A stretch of 64,000 nt of DNA from Mycolicibacterium malmesburyense (GTDB taxonomy: Bacteria > Actinomycetota > Actinomycetes > Mycobacteriales > Mycobacteriaceae): assembly GCF_001050015.1 (NCBI RefSeq), contig NZ_CVTB01000166.1:1-64000 (forward strand), given 5' to 3'. Positions 13,973-25,402 of the stretch are shown here, piece after piece (position 1 is the stretch's first letter; each line of letters opens with the position of its first letter). A model generated the notes under the pieces. It ran no database searches. It was not told where the DNA came from and saw only the letters and a program-made list of their open reading frames with translations. The translations under genes and the position numbers were made by a program.

Positions 13973-13994
13973 ATTGTGTCTACCATGACACAAT
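13973..13994. promoter_or_regulatory. Palindrome between fadD-like and tetR genes, probable TetR operator
   Basis: ATTGTGTC, six bases, then GACACAAT: a perfect 8-bp inverted repeat centred between the divergent fadD-like gene (start 13941) and the TetR gene (start 14043). Size and location fit an operator bound by the neighbouring TetR protein to control both genes. Binding itself is inferred. Confidence 0.65.
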
Positions 13995-14042
13995 GCTCCG
14001 GTCGGCCGACTTGCGGGCAAGTTTGATGGAGGAGTCCACCTG

Positions 14043-14648
14043 GTGACGAGCGGTGCCGCCACCAAGAACGTCCGCGAGCGCCTCATAGACGCGGCCGAGA
14101 CCTGCCTGCGCGCCAAGGGAATTCGTTCGACCACCGTTTCAGAGGTGGCCGAGGTCGCGGGCGTGTCCCGCGGTTGGCTGTACCGCCACTTCCCCGACAA
14201 GACCTCGCTGCTGGGCGCGGCGATCGTCCGCCTCAACGAGGCCTATTGGTTCGAGGCGCATGGGATGCTCGAACGAGTCGAGGGCCTGGACCGCCAACTC
14301 GCCGCCGGCGTCCTGCACGGGCGCACTGCGTACGACGATCCCGGCGCCTTGCTGATGAAGCTGCGCATCGACGAGCCCGAGGAATTCGCCGCCTGTGCGG
14401 GCGCCGGCGTGCAGGGACTGGTGCCCGACTTGGCCGACTTCTGGTCGCGCTATCTGGTCGCGGCGCGCGACTCGGGCGAGATCCACCCCGACACGGACGT
14501 CACCGAGGCATCGGAATGGCTTGCCCGCGTGCTGATCTCGCTCGCGACGGTGCCCGGCAAGACGCTCGACCCCAGCGACGGCGACGCGGTGTTGCGGCAC
14601 CTGCGCCGTTATGTCATGCCCGGTTTGCGAGCCGCTCCCGCCGAGTGA
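14043..14648 (+). CDS. TetR family transcriptional regulator
   Basis: 201 residues. The N-terminal helix-turn-helix spans about residues 14-54 (STTVSEVAEVAGVSRGWLYRHF); the rest is a helical ligand-binding domain of unknown specificity. Divergent from the FadD-like gene, which suggests it represses that ligase gene in response to an acyl-CoA or fatty acid. Start chosen at the reading-frame GTG/ATG region giving the standard short N-terminal arm before the HTH. Confidence 0.9.
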   Translation: MTSGAATKNVRERLIDAAETCLRAKGIRSTTVSEVAEVAGVSRGWLYRHFPDKTSLLGAAIVRLNEAYWFEAHGMLERVEGLDRQLAAGVLHGRTAYDDPGALLMKLRIDEPEEFAACAGAGVQGLVPDLADFWSRYLVAARDSGEIHPDTDVTEASEWLARVLISLATVPGKTLDPSDGDAVLRHLRRYVMPGLRAAPAE

Positions 14649-14694
14649 AATTCGGCGCGCTGCCGATTCAGCGGCAGCGCGCCCGAACCGCTGG

Positions 14695-16617
14695 TTAGTC
14701 GGCGTCCATCGAGCCCGGCGCGGTCTTGGAGACCTGCACCAGGAACTCGTAGTTGTTCTTGGTCTTGCGCAGCTGGCTCATCAACAGGTCGATCGCCTGG
14801 TGCGGATCCAGCCCGGACAGCACGCGACGCAGCTTGTGCACGATCGCGAACTCGTCCGGCGAGAGCAACAGCTCGTCCTTACGCGTACCGGACGGGTTGA
14901 CGTCGACCGCGGGGAAGACGCGGCGCTCGGCGATCTTGCGGTCGAGCTTGAGCTCGGCGTTACCGGTGCCCTTGAACTCCTCGAAGATCACCGTGTCACC
15001 GGTCGACCCGGTCTCCACCATGGCGGTGGCGACGATGGTCAGCGAGCCACCCTCTTCGATGTTGCGGGCCGCGCCCAGGAACCGCTTCGGCGGATACAGC
15101 GCGGTCGAGTCCACACCACCGGACAGGATGCGACCCGAGGCCGGCGACGCGTTGTTGTACGCGCGGCCCAGACGGGTGATCGAGTCGAGCAGCACGACGA
15201 CGTCCTTACCCTGCTCGACGAGCCGCTTGGCCCGCTCGATGGCCAGCTCCGCGGCCTGGGTGTGGTCGGACGGCGGCCGGTCGAACGTCGAGGCGATGAC
15301 CTCGCCCTTGACCGAGCGCTGCATGTCGGTCACCTCTTCCGGACGCTCGTCGACGAGCACCACCATCAGGTGGCATTCCGGATTGTTGGTGGTGATCGCG
15401 TTCGCGATGTCCTGAAGGATCGTGGTCTTACCGGCCTTCGGCGGCGACACGATCAATGCGCGCTGCCCCTTGCCGACCGGCATGATCAGGTCGATGACGC
15501 GGGTGGTCAGCTTCTCGGTCGTCGTCTCCAGGCGCAGCCGCTGATTCGGGTAGAGCGGCGTGAGCTTGTTGAACTCCGGCCGCTTCTTGGCCTCGTCGAC
15601 GGGCTTGCCATTGACGGTGTCCAGCCGCACCAGCGGATTGAACTTCTGTCGCTGGTTGGTCTGCTCGCCGTCTTTGGGCACGCGCACGGCACCGGTCACG
15701 GCGTCGCCGCGACGCAAGCCGTTCTTGCGCACCATGTTCATCGAGACGTACACGTCGTTCGGGCCGGCCAGATAGCCGGAGGTGCGGACGAACGCATAGT
15801 TGTCGAGCACGTCGAGAATGCCGGCGACAGGCTGAACGACGTCGTCCTCGCGCAGTTCGGTGTCGCGGTCGCCGCCGCCGTCTCCGCCGCGCTCACGGCG
15901 CCTGCGGTCCCGGAATCGACGACCCCGGCGACCACCGCGGCCCTCGCCGTCGTCGTCGTTGCTGTTGTTGCCGCCGCCGCTGTTGCCGCCGCCGCGGTTT
16001 TGGCCACCCTGCTGGTCGCCCTGTTGTTGATCGCCTTCGGACTTGGCGTCCGACTTGTTGGGCTGATCCTTCTGGCGTTCGTTGGACTTGGCGTCCTGAG
16101 CGGCGTTGTCGTTCTGGTTGCCCGAGCCGTCGGGTGCGCCGGTTCCGCGCGACGCGCCGCGGCGCTCACGGCGCCGGGGCTGCTGCTCGGTGTCGGCGTT
16201 GGAAGCACGGTCGGAGTCACCGGCCTGGGCCGACTCGGCTTTCGGGGCGTCCTTGGCGGGCTCGGCGTTCTTGGCGTCGTTCGCCGCGGGCGCGTCGCCG
16301 CCGGCGGATGCCTGTCCGCGGCCGTTCGCTTCGCCGCGCCGTTCCCGGATCGCGGCGACCAGTTCGCCCTTGCGCATGCCGGAAGCGCCTTCGACGCCGA
16401 TTTCCTTGGCCAGGGCGCGCAGTTCGGGCAGCACCATGGTCGACAGCGAGCCGGAACGATTGCCGGAAGCGACGTCCGCAGTCGGTGCGGTCTCCGCGGT
16501 CGGCGTGGCGTTCGGCGAATCCGCCGCCGCAGAAGTCGGGGTTTCTGAATTCACGGAGTTCGACAGCTCGCTGTTATCGCTGCTGCCCCCAGCCGTGATC
16601 AGGTCCGTTTCAGTCAC
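14695..16617 (-). CDS. rho: Transcription termination factor Rho, with large N-terminal insertion
   Basis: 640 residues. Rho is a hexameric RNA helicase that ends transcription and can end antisense RNA. The N-terminal Rho domain (TMVLPELRALAKEIGVEG) is followed at about residues 95-270 by a disordered insertion rich in Gly, Asn, Gln, Asp and Arg, as known from actinobacterial Rho. The RNA-binding domain then follows, and the Walker A segment SPPKAGKTT is near residue 390. The C-terminus matches ordinary Rho. It is transcribed after thrB with a 283-bp gap. Confidence 0.96.
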   Translation of the reverse strand: MTETDLITAGGSSDNSELSNSVNSETPTSAAADSPNATPTAETAPTADVASGNRSGSLSTMVLPELRALAKEIGVEGASGMRKGELVAAIRERRGEANGRGQASAGGDAPAANDAKNAEPAKDAPKAESAQAGDSDRASNADTEQQPRRRERRGASRGTGAPDGSGNQNDNAAQDAKSNERQKDQPNKSDAKSEGDQQQGDQQGGQNRGGGNSGGGNNSNDDDGEGRGGRRGRRFRDRRRRERGGDGGGDRDTELREDDVVQPVAGILDVLDNYAFVRTSGYLAGPNDVYVSMNMVRKNGLRRGDAVTGAVRVPKDGEQTNQRQKFNPLVRLDTVNGKPVDEAKKRPEFNKLTPLYPNQRLRLETTTEKLTTRVIDLIMPVGKGQRALIVSPPKAGKTTILQDIANAITTNNPECHLMVVLVDERPEEVTDMQRSVKGEVIASTFDRPPSDHTQAAELAIERAKRLVEQGKDVVVLLDSITRLGRAYNNASPASGRILSGGVDSTALYPPKRFLGAARNIEEGGSLTIVATAMVETGSTGDTVIFEEFKGTGNAELKLDRKIAERRVFPAVDVNPSGTRKDELLLSPDEFAIVHKLRRVLSGLDPHQAIDLLMSQLRKTKNNYEFLVQVSKTAPGSMDAD

Positions 16618-16900
16618 GGATTTCCTTTCTTTCCCTCGCAGACCGAGTCGTGCGGGGGTTCGGTGCGATCAGTCCATCCACTGAACGCATGGGCCCCACC
16701 ATTGCCCCTGCAACGGTGATGGGCGGACTTCGCCGGTGTGCGGCGAACCGTCATCTACGAGAAGAATTGGTGGTGTCCTAGTGTCGGCGCAGGTAGAGAC
16801 GCTGCGATTGCCGGACGACAGCGAGAATATCCCGCATCGGGACGGGAAGCAAGAAAGACATGTGTGTCGTGTTGCTCCTGTGATTGCTGTTTCCGCGCGA
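16618..16900. other. 283-bp leader between thrB and rho
   Basis: No gene. On the minus strand this is the 5' region of rho, long enough for its own promoter and for the self-attenuating leader known for rho genes in other bacteria. I could not identify a specific hairpin or promoter. Confidence 0.35.
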
Positions 16901-17848
<948 letters not shown>

Positions 17849-18931
17849 CTATCCCAGCCCCAGCTGCTCGACGACGGCCACCGGATCCACGGGCACCGCG
17901 ATGACCTGCGGCATGCCCTTCAGCGCGGTGTCGGGATCCTTGAGCCCGTTACCGGTCACCGTGCACACGACGGTCGAACCCTTGGCCACCCAACCGTCTT
18001 CGACCGATTTGAGCAGACCCGCGATGCTGGCCGCCGACGCCGGCTCGACGAACACACCCTCGGTGCTGGCCACCAGGTGGTAGGCCGACAGGATCTCCTC
18101 GTCGGTGGCCGCCAGGAAGCGACCGTCGGACTTCTGCTGCGCCTCCACCGCGGTGGTCCACGAGGCCGGGGAGCCGATCCGGATGGCCGTCGCGACCGTC
18201 TCCGGATTCTTGACCGGTTCACCGTGCACCAGGGGCGCCGCACCGGCGGCCTGCGTCCCGAGCATGCGGGGCAGACGGTCCGAGACACCGTCGCGGTGGT
18301 ACTCGGTGTAGCCCTTCCAGTAGGCCGTGATGTTGCCGGCGTTGCCGACCGGCAGCGAGTGCACATCCGGCGCGACACCCAACGCGTCGACGATCTCGAA
18401 GGCCGCGGTCTTCTGCCCCTCGATCCGGTACGGGTTGACGGAGTTGACCAGCGAGATGGTCGGGAAGTCGGCGGTCAGCTTGCGCGCCAGTTCCAGGCAG
18501 TCGTCGAAGTTGCCGTCGACTTGGATGATCTTCGCGCCGTGCATGACCGCCTGCGCCAGCTTGCCCATCGCGATCTTGCCCTGCGGCACCAGCACCGCGC
18601 AGGTGATGCCGGCCCTGGCCGCGTAGGCCGCCGCCGATGCCGAGGTGTTGCCCGTCGAGGCGCACAGCACCGCCTGCTGACCGCGGGCCACCGCCTCGGT
18701 CACGGCCATGGTCATGCCCCGATCCTTGAACGAACCGGTCGGGTTGAGCCCCTCGACCTTCAGATGCACTGTGCAACCGGTGAGTTCGGAGAGTCGCGCC
18801 GCCGGCAACAGCGGAGTGCCGCCCTCGCGCAGCGTGATCGGCGTCCAGGTGTCCGCGACCGGCAGACGGTTCCGGTAGGCGGCGATCAGCCCCGGCCAGG
18901 GCTGGTGGACGGCCTGCGCGGAGGTGCTCAT
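17849..18931 (-). CDS. thrC: Threonine synthase
   Basis: 360 residues. PLP enzyme converting O-phosphohomoserine to threonine. The PLP lysine is K69 in [12 protein letters not shown], and the glycine-rich phosphate loop appears in PVGNAGN. Its start overlaps the hom stop by 4 bp, so the two are translationally coupled. Equivalent to Rv1295. Confidence 0.96.
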   Translation of the reverse strand: MSTSAQAVHQPWPGLIAAYRNRLPVADTWTPITLREGGTPLLPAARLSELTGCTVHLKVEGLNPTGSFKDRGMTMAVTEAVARGQQAVLCASTGNTSASAAAYAARAGITCAVLVPQGKIAMGKLAQAVMHGAKIIQVDGNFDDCLELARKLTADFPTISLVNSVNPYRIEGQKTAAFEIVDALGVAPDVHSLPVGNAGNITAYWKGYTEYHRDGVSDRLPRMLGTQAAGAAPLVHGEPVKNPETVATAIRIGSPASWTTAVEAQQKSDGRFLAATDEEILSAYHLVASTEGVFVEPASAASIAGLLKSVEDGWVAKGSTVVCTVTGNGLKDPDTALKGMPQVIAVPVDPVAVVEQLGLG

Positions 18932-20253
18932 TCGGTGGTTCCTTCCATGCGCAGCACGCTGTTGATGCTTTGCACGATGTCGAGATCGGCCAGCGCCGCC
19001 ACGGTTTCCGACAATGCCGCGTCTGTGGCCTGATGGGTCACCACCACGATGCGCGCACCGCAGCGCTGGCCACCCTCGTCGATGACGCCCTCCTGGCGGA
19101 CCTGGGCGATGCTGACGTCGCGCTTACCGAATTCGGCTGCCACAGCGGACAACACGCCTGCCCGGTCGGCGACGTTCATGCTCACGTAGTAGCGCGTCGG
19201 GATGAGGCCGATCGGGGCGATCGGCAGCTTGGCGTACTTCGACTCGCGCGGTCCGCGGCCGCCCTGCACCCGGTTGCGCGCGGCCATGACGAGGTCACCC
19301 ATCACCGCCGAGGCCGTCGGCGCACCGCCTGCGCCCTGTCCGTAGAACATCAGGCGGCCCGCGGCTTCCGCTTCGACCACCACGGCGTTGAACGCCCCGT
19401 TGACCGCGGCGAGCGGATGGTCCAACGGCACCAGCGCCGGGTACACCCGCGCCGAAACCCGTTGCTGTCCCTTGTCGCCGGTGAGCCGCTCGCAGATGGC
19501 CAGCAGCTTGATGGTGCAACCGAGCGCCTTGGCGGACTCGAAGTCTTCGCTGCTGACCTTGGTGATGCCTTCGCGGTAGACGTCGTCGGCGGTGACGCGC
19601 GTATGGAAGGCGATCGAGGCCAGGATCGCGGCCTTCGCCGCGGCATCGTATCCCTCGACGTCGGCGGTCGGATCGGCCTCGGCGTACCCGAGGGCACTCG
19701 CGTCGGCCAGCGCGCTGGTGTAGTCGGCGCCGGTGCTGTCCATCTCCGAGAGGATGTAGTTCGTGGTGCCGTTGACGATGCCCGCCACCCGCAGCACCGA
19801 ATCCCCGGCCAGCGACTGGGTCAGCGGGCGGATCACGGGGATCGCCCCGGCGACCGCGGCCTCGAAATACAGGTCCACGCGGGCGTTCTCGGCCGCCTGG
19901 GCCAACTCCCCCGTCGACACCGCCATCAACGCCTTGTTGGCCGTGACCACGGACTTGCCCTGTTCCAGCGCCGTCAGGATCGCTTTGCGCGCGGGTTCGA
20001 CGGGCCCCATCAACTCGACGACGATGTCGACGTCGTCACGGGAGACGAGTTCCTCGATGTTGTCGGTCAGCTTGTCGACCGGGATTCCGCGATTCTCGTC
20101 GACCCGGCGGACGCCGACCCCGCGGAGTTCCAACGGGGCGCCGATCCGCGCGGCCAGGTCCTGCGCGCTCTGCTCGATGATGCGCACAACCTGGCTTCCG
20201 ACGTTTCCATAACCGAGGACCGCTACGCCGATGGGCTTTTCGGAGTCAGTCAT
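18928..20253 (-). CDS. hom: Homoserine dehydrogenase
   Basis: 441 residues from ATG at 20253 ([16 protein letters not shown]). It reduces aspartate semialdehyde to homoserine. The NAD(P) dinucleotide motif [11 protein letters not shown] is at about residues 11-21, the [11 protein letters not shown] segment is typical of the family, and a C-terminal ACT regulatory domain ([17 protein letters not shown]) suggests feedback inhibition by threonine. The upstream in-frame extension is discarded because it overlaps lysA and lacks similarity. It starts 2 bp after lysA ends. Confidence 0.96.
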   Translation of the reverse strand: MTDSEKPIGVAVLGYGNVGSQVVRIIEQSAQDLAARIGAPLELRGVGVRRVDENRGIPVDKLTDNIEELVSRDDVDIVVELMGPVEPARKAILTALEQGKSVVTANKALMAVSTGELAQAAENARVDLYFEAAVAGAIPVIRPLTQSLAGDSVLRVAGIVNGTTNYILSEMDSTGADYTSALADASALGYAEADPTADVEGYDAAAKAAILASIAFHTRVTADDVYREGITKVSSEDFESAKALGCTIKLLAICERLTGDKGQQRVSARVYPALVPLDHPLAAVNGAFNAVVVEAEAAGRLMFYGQGAGGAPTASAVMGDLVMAARNRVQGGRGPRESKYAKLPIAPIGLIPTRYYVSMNVADRAGVLSAVAAEFGKRDVSIAQVRQEGVIDEGGQRCGARIVVVTHQATDAALSETVAALADLDIVQSINSVLRMEGTTE

Positions 20254-20255
20254 CG

Positions 20256-21674
20256 TCACCTCACTTCCAGACTCAGCAGATCGTCGACCGTTTCCCGGCG
20301 CAGGATCAGGCGGGCTCGCCCGTCGCGCACGGCCACCACGGCGGGGCGACCGATCATGTTGTAACGGCTCGACATCGAATAGCAGTAGGCCCCGGTCGCC
20401 GCGACTCCGACGAGGTCGCCGGGCCGGATATCGTTGGGCACCCAGGTGTCGCGTACAACGATATCGCCGCTCTCGCAATGCTTTCCGACGATCCGCGCGA
20501 CCTCCGGTGCGGCGTCGGTCTGTCGCGATATCAGCCGGATGTCGTACTCCGCCCCGTAGAGCGATGTCCGGATGTTGTCGCTCATGCCGCCGTCGACGCT
20601 GACGTAGCGGCGGTGGGCGGTCGAGCTGACGGCGACGTCCTTGACGGTGCCGACCTCGTAGAGCGTGATCGTTCCTGGCCCGGCGATGGCCCGTCCCGGT
20701 TCGACGACCAGCCGCGGCGTGGGCAGCCCGACGGCGGCCGACTCGTCGCGCACGATCGCGGCCAGCTTGGCGGCCAGGTCGGCGATTGGCGGCGGATCAT
20801 CCTGCGGCAGATAGGAGATGCCCAAGCCGCCGCCGAGGTCGACGATCGACATCTGTGAGGTCTTGTCGACGCCGAACTCGGCGACCACGTCGCGCAGGAG
20901 CCCGATGACGCGGTGGGCCGCGATCTCGAATCCCGCGACGTCGAAGATCTGCGAGCCGATGTGGCTGTGCAGGCCCTTGAGCTGAAGGTGGTCGGTTTCG
21001 AACACCCGGCGCACGGCGTCCATGGCGGCGCCGGAGGCCAGTGACAACCCGAACTTCTGGTCCTCGTGCGCGGTGGAGATGAACTCGTGCGTGTGCGCCT
21101 CGACGCCGACCGTGACGCGGACCAACACGTCCTGGACCACGCCCGCGGCGCCGGCGATCTCGTCGAGGCGGTCGATCTCGATCATCGAGTCGACCACGAC
21201 GTGCTCGATACCGGCCTTGACGGCGGCAGTGAGCTCGGCGACCGATTTGTTGTTGCCGTGCAACGCGATTCGGTCGGCGGGGAAGCCACCGGCCAACGCG
21301 ACGGCCATTTCACCACCGCTGGCGACGTCTAGTGAGAGACCCTCCTCGGCGATCCAGCGGGCCACCTCGGTGCACATGAACGCCTTGGCGGCGTAGCGCA
21401 CGTTCTCCCCACCGCCGAACGCGGCGGCGATCTCACGACAGCGCGACCGGAAATCGTCCTCGTCGACCACGAACGTCGGCGTTCCGAACTCCGCAGCGAT
21501 GTCGGTCACGGCCACACCGCCGATCGACACCACGCCGTCGGTACCGCGAACCGTGCTGCGCGGCCAGACGTTCGGCGCCAACAACAGGAGTTCGGACGAC
21601 GACTGGGGGCGCGGCGGGGCACCGGCGTGGTGCACCTCTTCGGCGTGCCGGGGCCCGGCGGGATGCGCGATCAC
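20256..21674 (-). CDS. lysA: Diaminopimelate decarboxylase
   Basis: 472 residues from a GTG at 21674 ([10 protein letters not shown]) that overlaps the argS stop by 4 bp. PLP enzyme for the last step of lysine synthesis. The Schiff-base lysine is in YAAKAF at about residue 97, HIGSQI and the glycine-rich [10 protein letters not shown] follow, and CESGDI supplies the active-site cysteine. The start is about 25 residues longer than Rv1293, but extended N-termini like this occur in fast-growing mycobacteria. Confidence 0.95.
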   Translation of the reverse strand: MIAHPAGPRHAEEVHHAGAPPRPQSSSELLLLAPNVWPRSTVRGTDGVVSIGGVAVTDIAAEFGTPTFVVDEDDFRSRCREIAAAFGGGENVRYAAKAFMCTEVARWIAEEGLSLDVASGGEMAVALAGGFPADRIALHGNNKSVAELTAAVKAGIEHVVVDSMIEIDRLDEIAGAAGVVQDVLVRVTVGVEAHTHEFISTAHEDQKFGLSLASGAAMDAVRRVFETDHLQLKGLHSHIGSQIFDVAGFEIAAHRVIGLLRDVVAEFGVDKTSQMSIVDLGGGLGISYLPQDDPPPIADLAAKLAAIVRDESAAVGLPTPRLVVEPGRAIAGPGTITLYEVGTVKDVAVSSTAHRRYVSVDGGMSDNIRTSLYGAEYDIRLISRQTDAAPEVARIVGKHCESGDIVVRDTWVPNDIRPGDLVGVAATGAYCYSMSSRYNMIGRPAVVAVRDGRARLILRRETVDDLLSLEVR

Positions 21675-23323
21675 ATGCGCTCCGGAGCGGAGACGCCGAG
21701 GATGCCGAGGCCGTTCGCAATCACCTGGCGGGTGGCCTGGCACAGGGCCAGCCGCGCGCCGTGCAGCTCGTTGGGCTCCTCGTCGCCTTGGGGCAGCACG
21801 CGGCAGGAATCGTAGAACCGGTGGTAGTCGCCCGCCAGATCTTCGAGGTAGCGCGAGACACGATGCGGTTCTCGCAGTGCCGCAGCCATTTTGAGCACGC
21901 GGGGAAACTCCCCGATGTTGCGGATCAGCGTGCCTTCCTTCTCGTGGGTCAGCAGTTGCAGGTTGTCGGCGTTGGGCACCACGCCGAGTTCGGCGGCGTT
22001 ACGGGCCAGGGCGGACAGCCGCGCATGGGCGTATTGCACGTAATAGACGGGGTTTTCGTTGGACGCCGATGACCACAGTTCGAGATCGATGTCGATCGGG
22101 CTGTCGACCGACGAGCGGATGAGTGAGTACCGGGCGGCGTCCACACCGATCGCCTCGACGAGATCGTCGAGGGTGATCACCGTGCCCGCCCGCTTGCTCA
22201 TCCGGACCGGTTGGCCGTCGCGCACCAGGTTGACCATCTGACCGATGAGCACCTCGACGGTGGCCGGGTCCTCCCCCAGTGCGGCCGCCACGGCCTTGAG
22301 GCGCGCGATGTAGCCGTGGTGGTCGGCGCCGAGCATGTAGATGCACAGGTCGAATCCGCGCTGGCGCTTGTCGAGGTAGTAGGCGATGTCGGCGGCGACG
22401 TAGGCCGGCGCGCCGTCGCTCTTGATGACGACGCGGTCCTTGTCGTCGCCGTAATCGGTGGTGCGCAACCAGGTTGCGCCGTCCTTCTCGTAGATGCTGC
22501 CCGCTTCGCGGAGCCGGGCGATGGCCTGCTCGACGCGTCCGGAGGTGTGCATCGAGTCTTCGTGGGTGTAGACGTCGAAGTCGGTGCCGAAGTCGTGCAG
22601 CGACTGCTTGATGTGGGCGAACATCAGGTCCACACCGATGGCGCGGAACGTCTCGCGCATTTCGTCCTCGGGGAGGCTCAGCGCGTCGGGTTCCTTGGCC
22701 AGCACCTGGGCGGCGATGTCCTTGATGTAGTCGCCGGCGTAACCGTCCTCGGGAGTCGACTCGCCCTTGGCGGCGGCGATCAACGAGTTGGTGAACCGGT
22801 CGATCTGGGCGCCGTGGTCGTTGAAGTAGTACTCGCGGGTGACGGCGGCGCCTTGGGTCGACAGCAGCCGGCCGAGGGCGTCGCCGACGGCGGCCCAGCG
22901 GGTGCCGCCGATGTGGATCGGTCCGGTGGGGTTGGCGGAGACGAACTCGAGGTTGATGTTGTGGCCCGCGAGCGCGTCGGAGTGGCCGTAGGCCGTCCCG
23001 GCGGTCACGACGTCGGTGACGATGACGTTCTGCGCCGACGCCTCGAGGCGCAGGTTCACGAAACCGGGGCCCGCAACCTCGGCGGCGGCGATGCCGGCGT
23101 TATCGGCAAGGGCCGCGGAGAGCCAGCCGGCCAGCTCCCGCGGGTTGGCGCCGACCTTCTTGCCCAACTGCAGGGCGAGGTTGGTGGCGTAGTCGCCGTG
23201 CTCAGGGTTGCGGGGACGCTCGACGGTGACGGTTTCCGGCAGAGCCGACGTGTCGAGCCCATGCTGGGTCAGCACCGCGGCTGCGGTGGACTTGAGCAGG
23301 TCGGCCAGATCGGCGGGGGTCAC
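21671..23323 (-). CDS. argS: Arginyl-tRNA synthetase
   Basis: 550 residues, class I synthetase. The HIGH-type motif is [11 protein letters not shown] at about residues 130-140 and the KMSKS-type motif is VRMSKRAGT. An N-terminal Add1-like domain precedes the catalytic core and a DALR anticodon-binding domain ends the protein. It is first in the argS-lysA-hom-thrC-thrB run, 100 bp from a tRNA-Arg gene in the opposite orientation. Confidence 0.97.
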   Translation of the reverse strand: MTPADLADLLKSTAAAVLTQHGLDTSALPETVTVERPRNPEHGDYATNLALQLGKKVGANPRELAGWLSAALADNAGIAAAEVAGPGFVNLRLEASAQNVIVTDVVTAGTAYGHSDALAGHNINLEFVSANPTGPIHIGGTRWAAVGDALGRLLSTQGAAVTREYYFNDHGAQIDRFTNSLIAAAKGESTPEDGYAGDYIKDIAAQVLAKEPDALSLPEDEMRETFRAIGVDLMFAHIKQSLHDFGTDFDVYTHEDSMHTSGRVEQAIARLREAGSIYEKDGATWLRTTDYGDDKDRVVIKSDGAPAYVAADIAYYLDKRQRGFDLCIYMLGADHHGYIARLKAVAAALGEDPATVEVLIGQMVNLVRDGQPVRMSKRAGTVITLDDLVEAIGVDAARYSLIRSSVDSPIDIDLELWSSASNENPVYYVQYAHARLSALARNAAELGVVPNADNLQLLTHEKEGTLIRNIGEFPRVLKMAAALREPHRVSRYLEDLAGDYHRFYDSCRVLPQGDEEPNELHGARLALCQATRQVIANGLGILGVSAPERM

Positions 23324-23423
23324 GAGGGTCCATCCTATGGTCTGGGGTGGTCAGCCCCCGAATCCGTTTCCGATGACTCCGATGCGTTAGGCTGTGCAGG
23401 CCCATCGGCGCTGTTCTTCACGC

Positions 23424-23496
23424 GCCCCCGTAGCTCAGGGGATAGAGCGTCTGCCTCCGGAGCAGAAGGCCGCAGGTTCGAATCCTGCCGGGGGCA
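23424..23496 (+). tRNA. tRNA-Arg(CCG)
   Basis: 73-nt cloverleaf. The acceptor stem GCCCCCG pairs with CGGGGGC, the anticodon loop CTCCGGA gives anticodon CCG, and the T arm is GCAGG TTCGAAT CCTGC. No CCA is encoded: the discriminator A is followed by CTTTT. The 3' half from 23452 is also the left attachment repeat of the integrated element. The homologous copy at the right end of the element does carry CCA, so the original gene probably did too. Confidence 0.97.
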
Positions 23497-23497
23497 C
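23452..23497 (+). repeat. attL: 46-bp direct repeat within tRNA-Arg
   Basis: Starts TGCCTCCGGAG and ends GCCGGGGGCAC. Identical over 46 bp to 33244-33289. It covers the tRNA anticodon loop, variable region, T arm and 3' acceptor strand, the usual target of tyrosine recombinases. The integrase gene ends 27 bp to its right. Confidence 0.95.
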
Positions 23498-23523
23498 TTT
23501 TCAAAATCCCCTCTGACGTGCGA

Positions 23524-24756
23524 TTACGCCGAACCCATCGTATGTGATTCACTTTCGTCCACACACTCCGTGTCACACGATGTCACAACAGCACCCAAAG
23601 TTCGTCCTGCCAGCTTCAGCGCATCGTCCTGCGAGTGCGCATAGATGCGGGCTGTGATCGATGCATCAGCATGCCCGAGCCACTTCGCGATGACAGCCAA
23701 TGGCACACCCCGCAGATGCATCGCCGTGCCGCACGAATGGCGAGCGTCGTGCAGTCGGATCGGACGTACCCCCGCCGCCTTCGTCACCTTGTGCCACATG
23801 TGCGTTAGCGAGTCGGGGTTGTATGGCTCGCCCGCTTCGTTGACTGCGACATATCCGCTGTCCGCGTGCGCCGAGCCAAGCGACAACCTCTCCCCCGCGT
23901 AGCGTGCTGAGGCGCGCTTGAGGACGCTAATCAAGCCCTCATCGAGGGGTAACGTGCGACGCGATGACGAGGTCTTAGGCGCGTGCTCAAGCACCTTCTT
24001 TCCGGCTTGCGCGCGATTGTTGACGATGGTCAGCGTTTCGGCGTCGAAGTCGATATCCGACCATCGAAGGCCCGCAATCTCGCCACGCCGAAGGCCCGTT
24101 AATGCGAGGTACCACAGGTGGCCATTGCGGTCGCCGTCAGCGGTCTTCAAGACCTGCCGAATCTCGTCAGCCGTATAGGTCTGCATCTCTCGCCGTACAC
24201 GCTGAACCTTCTTCATTGAACCCGCTACATTGTGAGCAAGATCACGTCTTTCGACGCCGTACGAGAGCACGGCACGCCACGCGTCGACCGCTTTATTGAC
24301 CGACCGCGACGACCACGCTTTTCGCGCGTGCCCCTTGGCCGTCGTCGTCCCACCATCGCGGAGGTCGCTCAGTAGTCGATCCAGGTGTGGGCGCGTCAAC
24401 TTCTGTGCGGGCAGGTCGCCGTGGCGCTCACGAAGCGGCGCGAGGCTGAAGCGATACGCGTTCACCGTCGTGCCACGTGCGTTGTGCAGCGATTCAAGCC
24501 AGTCAGCGCACAGGTCCTCGATGGTGACCGTATTCCGCGGAACGAATGCGTCAGTGACGACAAGATGCGAGACCTTCGACAACGCCTCTCGAGCTTCTCT
24601 TTCTGTCTTGAATCGACGCCGCACCTGTCGGCGCTTCCCCGTCACCGGATCATCGCCGGCATCCGCGACAAGCTCGTAGCGCACGACAGGCTTGCCCGTG
24701 CGACGGTCCTTGACTTCGCGCTTACGGATCTGTGGCGGAAGTTGCTGCCTATTCAT
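23524..24756 (-). CDS. int: Tyrosine recombinase / phage integrase
   Basis: 410 residues from ATG at 24756 (MNRQQLPPQIRKREV). An AP2-like arm-binding N-terminus and SAM-like core-binding domain (about residues 75-170) precede the catalytic domain. Catalytic residues visible are R223 in TGLRRGE, K261, H336 and R339 in RLHDARHS, H362 in LGHADAS and Y372 in RIYAHS. The start overlaps the repressor stop by 8 bp, so integrase and repressor are probably co-expressed. Its end abuts attL, the standard layout for integration into this tRNA. Confidence 0.95.
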   Translation of the reverse strand: MNRQQLPPQIRKREVKDRRTGKPVVRYELVADAGDDPVTGKRRQVRRRFKTEREAREALSKVSHLVVTDAFVPRNTVTIEDLCADWLESLHNARGTTVNAYRFSLAPLRERHGDLPAQKLTRPHLDRLLSDLRDGGTTTAKGHARKAWSSRSVNKAVDAWRAVLSYGVERRDLAHNVAGSMKKVQRVRREMQTYTADEIRQVLKTADGDRNGHLWYLALTGLRRGEIAGLRWSDIDFDAETLTIVNNRAQAGKKVLEHAPKTSSSRRTLPLDEGLISVLKRASARYAGERLSLGSAHADSGYVAVNEAGEPYNPDSLTHMWHKVTKAAGVRPIRLHDARHSCGTAMHLRGVPLAVIAKWLGHADASITARIYAHSQDDALKLAGRTLGAVVTSCDTECVDESESHTMGSA

Positions 24757-25264
24757 TGACCAGCCACCCCCACATCGTTCGGCCTTGGTCGCGAATGTCG
24801 TCGGCGCGCTGCTTGACCTCGTAGGCCGCCTCCCGGTTGCCCCGCTTCTCGTAGTCATGCTGGCGTTCGCGCTCGCGTTCGTAGTCCCAGTACGTGCGCA
24901 GTGAAGTGTGGGCATCCTCGTCGCGCCCGCAGAACTCCTTGACCGCATCCACGGATGCGATGAATCGGCGCGGCGTGACCTCGACCTCACCGTCGATCAT
25001 GTCGGGATACAGAAGCGATAAAGGATCTACGCCAAGCGCTTTCGCAAGAATCACTAGTTCTGACGTGTCGAGCTTGCCCAATCGATTGCCGCTCTCGATC
25101 TTGCCGATGGCCACTCGGTGGATCGGATACCCGAGCGCCACGGTCGCCTCTGCAAGCTGCGTGACAGACATGCCCACACGCGTGCGGTGCGCCTGCACGG
25201 CCCGCCCGATGCGCGCTGCGGTCTCTTCCTGCCAGCGCTTGCCTTCCTCGTCAACCTTCGGCAT
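24749..25264 (-). CDS. XRE-family helix-turn-helix repressor
   Basis: 171 residues. A Cro/CI-type HTH at about residues 20-85 (MSVTQLAEATVALGYPIHRV, then KIESGNR) is followed by a charged helical C-terminus (YERERERQHDYEKRGNREAA). No LexA-type protease domain is present, so an SOS cleavage switch is unlikely. Divergent from the excisionase-like gene with 138 bp between them holding repeated half-sites; probably the element's immunity repressor. Confidence 0.85.
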   Translation of the reverse strand: MPKVDEEGKRWQEETAARIGRAVQAHRTRVGMSVTQLAEATVALGYPIHRVAIGKIESGNRLGKLDTSELVILAKALGVDPLSLLYPDMIDGEVEVTPRRFIASVDAVKEFCGRDEDAHTSLRTYWDYERERERQHDYEKRGNREAAYEVKQRADDIRDQGRTMWGWLVNE

Positions 25265-25318
25265 TACGCCACCCTACCGCCCGTGATGTCGCATTTCGTC
25301 TCATCCGAACTCCTTCCA

Positions 25319-25381
25319 GTCGTGTTCGACACCGATCATGTTACATTGAATACGACCATGCGCAAACCAACCAGTCGTATT
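25319..25381. promoter_or_regulatory. Repeated GTCGTATT-type half-sites between repressor and excisionase genes
   Basis: AATACGAC (25349-25356) and GTCGTATT (25374-25381) form a perfect 8-bp inverted repeat with a 17-bp spacer. A third related half-site, GTCGTGTT, lies at 25319-25326. They sit in the 138-bp space between the divergent repressor and the excisionase-like gene, where a lysogeny switch operator is expected. Binding by the XRE protein is inferred. Confidence 0.6.
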
Positions 25382-25402
25382 TCGGAAACTAGGAGTTCAT
25401 CA

